Under the pieces are notes generated by a model. It ran no database searches, had not been told where the DNA came from, and worked only from the letters and a program-made list of their open reading frames with translations. The translations under genes were made by a program, and so were the position numbers. Positions 1 through 7,153 of a stretch of DNA of 7,153 bases are shown here, in pieces. Source of the DNA: CAYMEV01 sp964431655 [NCBI: uncultured bacterium]. GTDB taxonomy: Bacteria; CAYMEV01. The stretch is from NCBI GenBank assembly GCA_964431655.1, contig CAYSKJ010000019.1, positions 1 through 7,153 of the forward strand, read 5' to 3'. Every line of letters begins with the position of its first letter. Position 1 is the stretch's first letter.

Positions 1-1528
1 CGATATCTTCACTCATACCGAATTCTATAACCATTTTCCTTGCTATCTTGGTTGCTTTTATAAAATCATTGCTGGACCCCGAAGTCTGGGTCTTCAGGAC
101 CAGCTCCTCCGCTGTCCTGCCTCCAAGAAGGATGGATATGGCAGTCTCCAGGTATTCTCTGGTATAATTGTGCCTGTCATCAATGGGAAGTTGAAGGGTA
201 ACTCCCAGGGCATAACCCCTGGGTATTATGGTTATTTTGTGCACAGGGTCCGCTTCCGGGCTAAAATAGGCTACTACCGCATGACCGGCCTCGTGAACGG
301 CAATGAGCTCTTTTTCCTTCTGACTGAGGACAAGGCTTTTTTTCTCAATACCTATCATAACCTTATCCTTGGCATACTCAAAATCCTGGGGTTCTACCCT
401 GTCATGATTTCTCCGGGCGGCAATAAGAGCCGCCTCATTGACCAGATTGGCTATATCAGCCCCGGAAAAACCCGGAGTGCCCCTGGCAAGAGTCTTAAGA
501 TCAACCATGCTGTCAAGGGGGACCTTCCTGACATGAACCTTGAATATCTCTTCTCTTCCCCTTATGTCAGGAACGGATACATATACCTGCCTGTCAAATC
601 TGCCCGGCCGTAAAAGAGCAGAATCCAGAACATCAGGCCTGTTGGTGGCTGATATCAGGATTACCCCGATATTGGTCTCAAAGCCGTCCATCTGAACAAG
701 AAGCTGGTTTAGAGTCTGTTCCCTCTCATCATGGCCTCCGCCTATACCCGCACCCCTGTGCCTGCCTACTGCATCAAGCTCATCAATGAAGATAATGCAG
801 GGTGCATTTTTTATTCCCTTATCAAACAGGTCCCTAACCCTTGAAGCACCGACTCCTACATAAAGCTCAACAAACTCTGAACCGCTAAGGCTGAAAAAAG
901 GCACGCCGGCCTCTCCTGCCACGGCCTTTGCCAGAAGGGTTTTCCCGGTGCCGGGAGGCCCTACCAGCAAAACACCCTTGGGAATTCTGCCTCCCAGGGT
1001 CTGAAACTTTTTGGGATTTTTCAGGAATTCAATTATCTCCATAAGTTCCTCTTTGGCTTCATCCACCCCTGCCACATCATCAAAGGTCAATATATCTTTC
1101 CTGGCATAAAGCCTGGCCTTGCTTTTCCCAAAGGCCACCGTCCTGCTGTTTCCTGCCTGGACCTGCCGCATAAACATCATCCAGAAAAAGAATACCAGCA
1201 TAACCGGCAGAAGAAAAAGAATACCGATGCCAAAAAAACTCTGTTTCTCCTTCTTAAATACAATATCGATATCCTTGTCCCCCAGGTCCTTGTATAAATC
1301 ATAACTTCTGAAGGGAATTATGGTTAGAAACTTGCTGCCATCCCTGAACTCTCCTTTTATGTCCATGCCGTCAACGATTATGCCTTTTACCCTGTTTTTA
1401 TCAACATTATCAATAAATTCTGAATAACTGAGGTCTGTGTGGCCTGATGGCACATCGACAAATATAAAATAGGTAAATACCACCAGAATTATTGCCATTA
1501 TAATATATAGATTTTTTCTATTTCCCAA
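1..1528 (-). CDS. ftsH: ATP-dependent zinc metalloprotease FtsH (3' end cut by window edge)
   Basis: Membrane-anchored AAA+ protease that unfolds and degrades membrane and some soluble proteins as a hexamer at the cytoplasmic membrane. Visible are 509 residues from a TTG start. TM1 is about residues 7-24, a short extracytoplasmic domain is about 25-97, and TM2 is about 98-120. In the AAA domain the Walker A motif GPPGTGKT is at 190-197, the pore loop YVG at 223-225, Walker B IIFIDE at 245-250, and the second region of homology ATNRP...LRPGRFDR at 294-313 with its arginine fingers. In the protease domain HEAGH is at 412-416, and Asp488 in SSND fits the third zinc ligand. The reading frame is still open at position 1 (last residues MSEDI), so roughly the last 100 or more residues are missing. 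I chose TTG at 1528 because AAGGAGG lies 9 nt upstream and it adds a basic N-terminus ahead of TM1. ATG at 1498 is the alternative, 10 codons later. The start overlaps the upstream gene by 11 nt. Identity is very secure. Confidence 0.97.
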   Translation of the reverse strand, partial: MGNRKNLYIIMAIILVVFTYFIFVDVPSGHTDLSYSEFIDNVDKNRVKGIIVDGMDIKGEFRDGSKFLTIIPFRSYDLYKDLGDKDIDIVFKKEKQSFFGIGILFLLPVMLVFFFWMMFMRQVQAGNSRTVAFGKSKARLYARKDILTFDDVAGVDEAKEELMEIIEFLKNPKKFQTLGGRIPKGVLLVGPPGTGKTLLAKAVAGEAGVPFFSLSGSEFVELYVGVGASRVRDLFDKGIKNAPCIIFIDELDAVGRHRGAGIGGGHDEREQTLNQLLVQMDGFETNIGVILISATNRPDVLDSALLRPGRFDRQVYVSVPDIRGREEIFKVHVRKVPLDSMVDLKTLARGTPGFSGADIANLVNEAALIAARRNHDRVEPQDFEYAKDKVMIGIEKKSLVLSQKEKELIAVHEAGHAVVAYFSPEADPVHKITIIPRGYALGVTLQLPIDDRHNYTREYLETAISILLGGRTAEELVLKTQTSGSSNDFIKATKIARKMVIEFGMSEDI

Positions 1529-3980
1529 ACGGTAATTCCTCCTTGACAATTAATGAAAAGATTCTTGATATTCTTGAGCTGTCATCAATATTTTCTGAAA
1601 TAAAATCATAAAATTTCCGCAGGGAGAAAGGCTCTTCCTTTTTGAAAAGCACGCTGAAGGTATAACCCCAGCCATGGTTTCTTAAATCTTTTATATGGTA
1701 TTTGTCCTTTGAGCCGAACTCCCGCATTAAGCATGAGAACCTGTTAAAATCCATGCATTCAGTTATAATGCCCAGTACATACATATTTACCTTTTTCAGT
1801 AAAATATCATATTTATCCGTAAAATACAAGCCTGTTATCCTTATCCCATCAGGGAGAAGCCTGTTCATATCATCTCTGCCGACGTTGACACGGGATGTAA
1901 GATGAATGTCAAATATTTCATTTTCCCCCTCCATGCCCAGAGGAAGAGGGGGCAGGGCATTATATACCGGAGCGGGATTGTAACCCCTGCTGTACTCTAC
2001 GGGAAGCTTTAATATCTTGATCATTCTTCTAAGGGATTCAATGGTATCCATATTCCCGAGATATCTTGCCAGATCCCTTTTTTGATAAACCAGCCTGAGA
2101 ATGCTGCTATTCAGGGGAACATCCGGCATGGCGTCCGGTACTGGCACCCTGTTCATGTCCTGTCTGACAGCCCTGCTGAAACAAGTCACACTGCTGCCGA
2201 TACCGCAGTTATTGCAGAAACTTGCTGAACATTTTTTTGTTTGAACAGCATCCTTTGACCTGTCCCACTCCTTTTTTAAAAATTCTGATGAGATACCCGG
2301 TTTAATATGATCATAAGGAAGGGCCCGGGAACAATCCCTCTCTGAATAGATGGTCTCATAGGGATAATCCATGCATCGGAGCGATTCTTTCCAGATATCA
2401 TACCGGAAAAAGTCGCCCCAGTTGGAAAACCTCTCCCCCTTCATGAATATATCGTACAGAACAGCACCGAGCCTTCTGTCGCCTGTGGACAAAACAGCCT
2501 CGGCAAATGCCATATAAGGACTGTTGTCCTTGATAACTATCTTTTTGTTCCTGATATTGCGCCTAATATAGCCTATCTTCTGAGAAAGCTTTTCCTCATG
2601 CTCAAAAGCAGCCCACTGGAACGGTGTAAATGCCTTCGGGACAAAAGGCGATATCCCGAGGTTCAGTCTTCCTGCTCTGTTTCTTATCCTGCTCCCGGTC
2701 CGGCTTAATTCACTGGAGAGAATAATTATATCCTCGATATCCGACTCAGTTTCCCCCGGGAGCCCTATCATGAAATAGCACTTTATCAGGTCCCAGCCGT
2801 TTGCATAGGCATACCCGCAGGCATCCAGAATTTCCCTTTCAGATATATTCTTGTTAATAATATTCCTGAGCCTCTGGCTTCCTGCTTCAGGAGCTATGGT
2901 GAAACCTGCCTTTCTGACGCAGGAGATATATCCTGCCAGGCTGTCATCCAGCATGCTGGCCCTTATGGACGGCAGGGATATATTTATCTTATGTTCCTTA
3001 GTAAGATCTATTATTTCGGGGAGAAGGCTGTCAAGCCCTGGATAATCCTCAATATTCAGACTTAGAAGGGTAAGGGATTCATAAAACCCATAATCCAGCA
3101 GACTTAGGAGTTCAGTTATCATGCTGTCTGCGGACTTGGGCCTGTACGGCCTTGATATATAGCCCGACTGGCAGAAGCGGCAGCCGTTCACGCATCCCCT
3201 TGCCGCCTCTATAACCGCCCTGTTGTGGACAGGCTTTACATTGGGAAGCATCCTGTTCATTGCGGTACTTTCAGGTACTTTTATTTCAAAATGCCCATGG
3301 GGGGCTGCTATTTCTTCTTTTAAGCATTCTGTTCCATCATAGATCCCGTTGATATACCTTGGCCGATAGAAAGAAGGGACATATACCCCCCTGATTCCAG
3401 AGAGTTTTTCAAGAATACGGGCTCTTTCACCACCGCCGGAAAGAATTCCTAATATATCAATTATCGCTTTATCAGCCTCTCCAAGAAAGAAAAAATCAAA
3501 AAAGTCGCTGTAGGGTTCAGGATTGGATATGCCCTGCCCTCCGCAGAAAATAAAAGGGGATGTCTGGCCGGCACGCTGGGAAGAAAATATGGGTATATGG
3601 CCCAGTTCAAGCAGATTTATTCCATTGATTACTGATAGTTCTGTCTGCATGGACAGACCCACAGCATCAAATTCACTGAGGAATGAGTGGGTCTCAAGGC
3701 TGAAAACCGGTATATTCTCTTTTCTAAGGAGCTCCTCAAGGTCAGTCCAGGGAGAAAATACACGCTCGCAGAAATAATCCGGGTGGCTGTTAATTCTATG
3801 GTAAAGAATCCTTATGCCGAGGTTGCTCATTCCAATTTCGTATATGTCGGGAAAGGCAAGGGCAACCCTGTAATTCCAGCCTTTTTTATCCAGGCAGGAG
3901 CCTACCTCCCTTCCTGTGTATCTTCCGGGCTTGTCCACCCGGTTAAGCAAATAGGACAGTGTAGATTTATCAACCGGCAT
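1518..3980 (-). CDS. TIGR03960-family radical SAM protein fused to a DUF2344 (TIGR03936) domain
   Basis: An 820-residue protein of unknown biochemical function. Residues about 1-250 match the N-terminal region typical of this family ([19 protein letters not shown] at 43-61, NPEP at 153-156), a B12-binding-like fold without an obvious DxHxxG cobalamin motif. The radical SAM core carries C-x3-C-x2-C at Cys263, Cys267 and Cys270 for a [4Fe-4S] cluster that cleaves S-adenosylmethionine. Further family signatures are PSIR at 337-340, [10 protein letters not shown] at 363-372 and [11 protein letters not shown] at 402-412. A Cys cluster follows at 584, 589, 592 and 600. The DUF2344 domain runs from about 628 to 820, with YSRGYNPAP at 663-671 and PPLPLGME at 677-684. 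In many genomes these two parts are separate adjacent genes; here they are one frame. The gene starts 2 nt after the rodA stop codon, with GGAG 7 nt upstream of ATG, and its 3' end overlaps ftsH. Substrate and reaction are unknown. Family membership is firm. Confidence 0.93.
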   Translation of the reverse strand: MPVDKSTLSYLLNRVDKPGRYTGREVGSCLDKKGWNYRVALAFPDIYEIGMSNLGIRILYHRINSHPDYFCERVFSPWTDLEELLRKENIPVFSLETHSFLSEFDAVGLSMQTELSVINGINLLELGHIPIFSSQRAGQTSPFIFCGGQGISNPEPYSDFFDFFFLGEADKAIIDILGILSGGGERARILEKLSGIRGVYVPSFYRPRYINGIYDGTECLKEEIAAPHGHFEIKVPESTAMNRMLPNVKPVHNRAVIEAARGCVNGCRFCQSGYISRPYRPKSADSMITELLSLLDYGFYESLTLLSLNIEDYPGLDSLLPEIIDLTKEHKINISLPSIRASMLDDSLAGYISCVRKAGFTIAPEAGSQRLRNIINKNISEREILDACGYAYANGWDLIKCYFMIGLPGETESDIEDIIILSSELSRTGSRIRNRAGRLNLGISPFVPKAFTPFQWAAFEHEEKLSQKIGYIRRNIRNKKIVIKDNSPYMAFAEAVLSTGDRRLGAVLYDIFMKGERFSNWGDFFRYDIWKESLRCMDYPYETIYSERDCSRALPYDHIKPGISSEFLKKEWDRSKDAVQTKKCSASFCNNCGIGSSVTCFSRAVRQDMNRVPVPDAMPDVPLNSSILRLVYQKRDLARYLGNMDTIESLRRMIKILKLPVEYSRGYNPAPVYNALPPLPLGMEGENEIFDIHLTSRVNVGRDDMNRLLPDGIRITGLYFTDKYDILLKKVNMYVLGIITECMDFNRFSCLMREFGSKDKYHIKDLRNHGWGYTFSVLFKKEEPFSLRKFYDFISENIDDSSRISRIFSLIVKEELPFGK
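1538..1544 (-). promoter_or_regulatory. Ribosome binding site of ftsH, supporting a TTG start
   Basis: On the minus strand AAGGAGG lies inside the last codons of the radical SAM gene, 9 nt before TTG at 1528. It is a near-perfect Shine-Dalgarno sequence. It is about 39 nt from the first in-frame ATG (1498), too far to serve that codon, so it decides the start in favour of TTG. Ribosomes finishing the upstream gene would pass directly over it, which favours translational coupling. Confidence 0.75.
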
Positions 3981-3982
3981 TT

Positions 3983-5083
3983 CTAATCTCCAAAACGTCT
4001 CATCCTTATGTTTATTATAATTCCTATCAATATCATGTTAAGCAGGAGAAAAGAACCTCCATAGCTCATCAGGGGCAGGGGAAGGCCAGTTATAGGAAGA
4101 AGCCCTATAACCATGCCGATATTTACAAAGGTATGTGCAAATAAAAGAGATACGATGCCGATACAGAAATACCTACCGAAATTATCCCTTGCCAGCTTGG
4201 CTGTTTCGATTATCCTCAGGAAAAGCAGGCTGTAAAGGGAAATAAGGATTAATACTCCGAAAAAGCCCCATTCCTCAGCATAAGCGCTGAAGATAAGGTC
4301 TGTATGGTGCTTTGGAAGGAACCTGAGTTTGCTCTGTGTCCCCTGGAGAAACCCCTTGCCGAAAAACCCCCCGCTGCCTACCGCTATTATTGACTGCCTT
4401 TGCTGGTAGCCGGAACTTAAAGCTGTTTCGCTGGGACTTATGAAAGACAGTACCCTTTCCTTCTGGTAGGGCCTGAGAACGCTGTATATCAAGGGAATTA
4501 TAAGCATGAGAAGGAGAAGGGATATGATAATAATTTTTCTCTTCAGGCCGGCTGAATATACTATGCTTAAAAATACAGGGATGAGCATTATAGCCGTGCC
4601 TAAATCAGGTTCCTTCAGTATCAGAATGGTCAGCACTGAAAACATGATACCGGGGATCAGCAGGTCTTTCAAGCCTATATTCAGCTCTTTTTTCCTGGAA
4701 AAATACTCAGCCAGAACCAGGGTCAGGACAAGCTTTGAGAATTCAGAAGGCTGGAAAGAGAAGTATCCCAGCCACAGCCATCGTTTAGCCCCGTATATTT
4801 CCCTGCCAGTAAAAAGTACGAGTACCAGAAGGATTATCAGGACAATTAAGAGAAAATATGAAAAATGCTTAAATACATCATATTTGGGTATAATGACAAG
4901 GAACATGAAAAACAGGCCGAATAAAAACCACAGGAGCTGTCTTACCCAGTAACGGCTGGAAAAAGGTATCCCCTCAGAATGGGACTGGGTGCTGTATATG
5001 GTCATCAGGCCTATAACCACAATAAGGAGCATCAGAAAAAACAAAAGGAAATCAAACCTCCTGAGATTCTCCATTATATTCAT
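3983..5083 (-). CDS. rodA: SEDS peptidoglycan glycosyltransferase RodA
   Basis: Polytopic membrane enzyme that polymerises lipid II into glycan strands for side-wall growth, working as a complex with class B PBP2. The 366 residues are almost all hydrophobic helices, fitting the usual ten membrane segments and the normal family length (about 370). SEDS landmarks in order are GAKRWL at 98-103, QPSEFSKL at 111-118, KEPDLGTA at 157-164, a large extracytoplasmic loop with GYQQRQS at 225-231, GTQSKLRFLP at 248-257 and HTD at 260-262. Asp262 corresponds in motif and number to the catalytic Asp262 of E. coli RodA. PLPLMSYGGS at 335-344 is the conserved C-terminal motif. RodA is distinguished from FtsW by its lack of an extended N-terminus and by its position directly after mrdA. 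The start is 9 nt beyond the mrdA stop; a second ATG three codons later is possible. The stop is followed after 2 nt by the radical SAM gene. Confidence 0.96.
   Translation of the reverse strand: MNIMENLRRFDFLLFFLMLLIVVIGLMTIYSTQSHSEGIPFSSRYWVRQLLWFLFGLFFMFLVIIPKYDVFKHFSYFLLIVLIILLVLVLFTGREIYGAKRWLWLGYFSFQPSEFSKLVLTLVLAEYFSRKKELNIGLKDLLIPGIMFSVLTILILKEPDLGTAIMLIPVFLSIVYSAGLKRKIIIISLLLLMLIIPLIYSVLRPYQKERVLSFISPSETALSSGYQQRQSIIAVGSGGFFGKGFLQGTQSKLRFLPKHHTDLIFSAYAEEWGFFGVLILISLYSLLFLRIIETAKLARDNFGRYFCIGIVSLLFAHTFVNIGMVIGLLPITGLPLPLMSYGGSFLLLNMILIGIIINIRMRRFGD
3988..3991 (-). promoter_or_regulatory. Ribosome binding site of the radical SAM gene
   Basis: GGAG on the minus strand, contained in the penultimate codons of rodA (the Gly-Asp end), lies 7 nt before the ATG at 3980. 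It fixes this ATG as the start and places the translation signal inside the upstream gene. Confidence 0.65.
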
Positions 5084-5087
5084 AAAT

Positions 5088-5094
5088 ATCCCCT
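5088..5094 (-). promoter_or_regulatory. Ribosome binding site of rodA
   Basis: AGGGGAT on the minus strand overlaps the mrdA stop codon TAG. Its GGGG core lies 6 nt before the ATG at 5083. Placing the signal on the upstream stop codon favours coupled, near-equimolar synthesis of PBP2 and its RodA partner. Confidence 0.55.
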
Positions 5095-6919
5095 AATCTG
5101 CATAGTTCTCAAAATAATAACGGTATATATTCTTTGTTATGTCAATCCTCTCCCTGCTGCCATCTTCCCCCCCGTGGGCAATAAAAACAACTGCAACAAT
5201 CCTTGGATCATCCCTTTCAGCAAAACTTGCAAGAAAATTGTGGTTTCTTAGATTATAAGGGATATTTTCCCTGGGAATCCTTGAAAGGGATGCTATCTGC
5301 GATGTTCCCGTCTTTCCGGATACCTGGTGCCCGGGGATGAAAGCTCTCCTTGCAGTGCCCCTCTGATGGCTGAATACCTTTTCAAGACCATTCTTAACAA
5401 TCCTCAAAGCATTTACATCAATTTTCTCTGATACATCCCTCACATTGACGGGGTCAATTATATTCTCCATGCTGATGCCCCTGTAATCCTCTATGTCTTT
5501 TACCAGCCTGGGTTTTATGAGTTTCCCCTCGGAAGCAACGAATCCCATCATTACTGCGAGCTGGAGGGGTGTCACCAGCAGGCTTCCCTGCCCAATGGAG
5601 ACTGATATGGTTTCCCCCGGATACCAGGGTTCGTTTCTGGCTCTCATCTTCCATTCCGGACTGGGCACGAGGCCGCTGTTTTCGCCGGGAAGTATTATTC
5701 CTGTCTTTTCGCCCAGGCCCATCATGGTGCTGTATTTATGTATCCTGTCTATCCCAAGCCTGTCCCCCAGCTGGTAGAAAAAGACATTGCAGGATTCAGC
5801 AAGGGCATGGACAACATTCAGATTCCCATGGCCGTGGCTCTGCCAGCAGTTGTAAACCCTGTTTTTCAGGTTTATGGCCCCGCCGCAGTAAAAACTGGTC
5901 TTTTCTGTAATGATATGCTCACTGAGGCCTCCAAAGGCAATTACAGTCTTAAATACAGACCCGGGGGAGTAAAGACCGGATATTGAGCGGTCCTGGAGAG
6001 GCTTTAACGGATCGCGGATAAGCTTCTGCCACTCGCTCAGGCTTACCTCAGGAAAGAATATATTGGGGTCAAAGCCGGGTTTGCTTATAAGGACCAGCAG
6101 GTCTCCCTTTTCAATGTCCATTACAATGATAGAGCCTGACCTGTAATTTTCAAGAAGCCCGTAGCAGAACATCTGAAAATCCTTGTCAACGGTCAGATAG
6201 ACATTATTGCCCCGTTTGGGAGAAATATTGCTGATTTCAAACACCTCTCTGCCCAGGGCATCCACTTCAATGATCCTGTTTCCGTCGGTACCCTTAAGTA
6301 TGCCGTTCAGGCTGTTTTCAATACCGGTTACCCCGAAATAGTCACCTGTCCGGTAACCGTATTCTTTGAGGCTTTCCAGGGATACTTTGTCTATTTCCCT
6401 CATATAGCCCAGAACATGTACAAAGGCTTCAGAAAAATCATATTTTCTTAAGGGAGCGATCTTTATCATAAAACCCGGAAGGTTGCTGTATCTGCTTTCT
6501 ATCCTGGATACCTGCCGGAAGGTAAGATTCTTTATCAAAGGGTATTCTGCATAGGAGCTTATGCTGGACAGGCGGTTCTTCATCTCGGAGACCCTGTCCC
6601 AGCTGTAATCCATAAGCTCGCAGATAAGGGCCAGTTCCATGTCCACATCCTCTATGTCTTCCTTGATTACATACAGATTGAACGAAGGGCTGTCGTAGGC
6701 AAGAAGGGTCCCGTTTTTGTCATAGATATTGCCCCGCGGTGAAACGATCCTGACATCCCTCAGCCGGTTTTTCTCGCTCAGGTTCTGGAATTCATTGCCT
6801 CTCAGAACCTGCAGGTCCCATGTTCTGAAAAGCAGGACAAGGTTGGCAAATATTATCATTACAGTAATGACATTCAGCCTGGAAAAAAACCTGTTCAGCT
6901 TATCTCTGGATTCATACAT
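5093..6919 (-). CDS. mrdA: Penicillin-binding protein 2, class B transpeptidase of the elongasome
   Basis: D,D-transpeptidase that cross-links the peptidoglycan made by RodA. It is anchored in the cytoplasmic membrane with its catalytic part outside. The 608 residues comprise a short cytoplasmic N-terminus, one membrane anchor at about 15-33, a PBP-dimer/pedestal region at about 50-230 opening with SPRGNIYDKNG at 60-70, and a transpeptidase domain from about 240. All three active-site motifs are present: SVFK with nucleophile Ser321 and Lys324, SCN at 376-378, and KTG at 536-538. Cys345, Cys358, His364 and Cys377 are spaced like the zinc ligands described for PBP2 of Gram-negatives. Length and position next to rodA and mreD indicate PBP2 rather than the divisome PBP3/FtsI. 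The ATG lies 1 nt after the mreD stop (TGA-T-ATG) with no good Shine-Dalgarno sequence, so translation probably depends on re-initiation after mreD. Confidence in the assignment is high. Confidence 0.96.
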   Translation of the reverse strand: MYESRDKLNRFFSRLNVITVMIIFANLVLLFRTWDLQVLRGNEFQNLSEKNRLRDVRIVSPRGNIYDKNGTLLAYDSPSFNLYVIKEDIEDVDMELALICELMDYSWDRVSEMKNRLSSISSYAEYPLIKNLTFRQVSRIESRYSNLPGFMIKIAPLRKYDFSEAFVHVLGYMREIDKVSLESLKEYGYRTGDYFGVTGIENSLNGILKGTDGNRIIEVDALGREVFEISNISPKRGNNVYLTVDKDFQMFCYGLLENYRSGSIIVMDIEKGDLLVLISKPGFDPNIFFPEVSLSEWQKLIRDPLKPLQDRSISGLYSPGSVFKTVIAFGGLSEHIITEKTSFYCGGAINLKNRVYNCWQSHGHGNLNVVHALAESCNVFFYQLGDRLGIDRIHKYSTMMGLGEKTGIILPGENSGLVPSPEWKMRARNEPWYPGETISVSIGQGSLLVTPLQLAVMMGFVASEGKLIKPRLVKDIEDYRGISMENIIDPVNVRDVSEKIDVNALRIVKNGLEKVFSHQRGTARRAFIPGHQVSGKTGTSQIASLSRIPRENIPYNLRNHNFLASFAERDDPRIVAVVFIAHGGEDGSRERIDITKNIYRYYFENYAD

Positions 6920-6920
6920 A

Positions 6921-7153
6921 TCAGGCTGATGACCCGGGCTCCCGGCTTACAGATATCCAGTCAAGAAGATAAAAGAGAAGAAGGCCCGAAAGCACATTAA
7001 TGGAAACTGTTTTTATAAAAAGGACGGGTGAATAACCCGTATTTACACTATTGCCAGAAAAATAAAGCAGGAACAGCTTTATAACCAGGTATGTAAGAAA
7101 GGATACAGACAGCATAAGCATCTCTGCCAGCCGGGAGGCTATGATAACAAAGC
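6921..7153 (-). CDS. mreD: Probable rod shape-determining protein MreD, C-terminal part (5' end outside window)
   Basis: The frame is open to the window edge. 76 complete codons are visible before the TGA at 6923-6921. The internal Met at 7121 is not likely to be the real start, because in-frame coding (FVIIASRLAE) continues upstream of it. The fragment holds two hydrophobic segments, roughly LMLSVSFLTYLVIKLFLLYF and VSINVLSGLLLFYLLDWI, separated by a polar loop, and a short polar tail ending in EPGSSA. MreD is a small multi-span membrane protein of the MreBCD scaffold that positions the elongasome, and it is poorly conserved in sequence. The assignment therefore rests on the membrane profile and on the standard position immediately before mrdA and rodA, not on a sequence motif. 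Another small membrane protein cannot be excluded. Confidence 0.68.
   Translation of the reverse strand, partial: FVIIASRLAEMLMLSVSFLTYLVIKLFLLYFSGNSVNTGYSPVLFIKTVSINVLSGLLLFYLLDWISVSREPGSSA

Noticed and set aside
204-223. Perfect 7-bp inverted repeat CCCAGGG/CCCTGGG with a 6-nt loop, resembling a terminator stem
   Set aside because: It lies inside the ftsH coding frame over the conserved residues around PRGYALG and has no following T-tract on either strand, so it is explained by coding sequence.
170-613. 147-codon open frame on the plus strand
   Set aside because: It is antisense to the conserved FtsH protease and AAA region, has no recognisable domain, and is best seen as a shadow of the real gene.
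1497-1502. Perfect TATAAT on the minus strand near the ftsH start
   Set aside because: No acceptable -35 lies 16-18 nt upstream. A transcript from here would begin inside ftsH, downstream of the preferred start codon.
1543-1571. Possible antisense promoter on the plus strand: TTGACA, then TGATAT after 17 nt
   Set aside because: The -35 match is perfect but the -10 matches only about half the consensus. TTGACA is the complement of the radical SAM coding sequence, and no gene follows on the plus strand.
5057-5062. AGGAGG inside the beginning of rodA, hinting at a later start
   Set aside because: It encodes the Arg-Arg pair before TM1. Starting downstream of it (TTG or ATG 12 or more nt later) would remove part of the first membrane helix, and the ATG at 5083 already has a suitable ribosome binding site.
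5569-5910. 113-codon open frame on the plus strand, plus other plus-strand frames over mrdA
   Set aside because: They run opposite the PBP2 transpeptidase motifs. Their composition, rich in Pro, Ser, Arg and Trp, is typical of a reverse-strand shadow.
6934-6945. Short GC-rich palindrome CCGGG-CT-CCCGG just upstream of mrdA
   Set aside because: The 2-nt loop forces some stem pairs open, leaving about 4 bp. It is inside the mreD coding sequence and has no T-tract, so a regulatory hairpin is not supported.

Overview
This window is a densely packed, single-strand stretch of bacterial core chromosome. All five genes lie on the minus strand and read, in transcription order, mreD (3' end only) > mrdA (PBP2) > rodA > a radical SAM-DUF2344 fusion protein > ftsH (3' end lost at the window edge). 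Spacing between neighbours runs from a 9-nt gap to an 11-nt overlap. No room is left for internal terminators, RNA genes or mobile elements, and I see none. The layout strongly suggests one co-transcribed, translationally coupled operon whose promoter lies upstream, beyond position 7153.

Region by region: 7153-6921 is the C-terminus of a small membrane protein that fits MreD. 6919-5093 is a complete class B penicillin-binding protein 2. 5083-3983 is its partner, the SEDS glycosyltransferase RodA. 3980-1518 is an 820-residue radical SAM protein of the TIGR03960 type, fused to a C-terminal DUF2344 (TIGR03936) domain. 1528-1 encodes FtsH from a TTG start through both zinc-ligand regions of the protease domain, cut by the window before the C-terminal end.

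Together the first three genes make the Rod (elongasome) machinery that builds side-wall peptidoglycan in rod-shaped cells: RodA polymerises lipid II, PBP2 cross-links the glycan, and MreD is part of the MreBCD scaffold. FtsH is the membrane-anchored AAA+ zinc protease. The radical SAM protein has no established function but is a frequent neighbour of mre/rod genes.

The organism is a rod-forming bacterium of moderate GC content. Codon use leans toward AGG/AGA for Arg and ATA for Ile throughout, with no gene standing out as foreign. The order mreD-mrdA-rodA-TIGR03960 is what I recall from Clostridia-like Firmicutes and some Actinobacteria-related anaerobic lineages. I cannot name a taxon from the sequence alone. 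Two departures from the familiar layout are worth noting: no minCDE genes between mrdA and rodA, and ftsH sitting where rng/rplU would usually follow the radical SAM gene. I found no convincing undescribed multi-gene system. The nearest thing to an open question is the uncharacterised radical SAM-DUF2344 protein wedged between RodA and FtsH.
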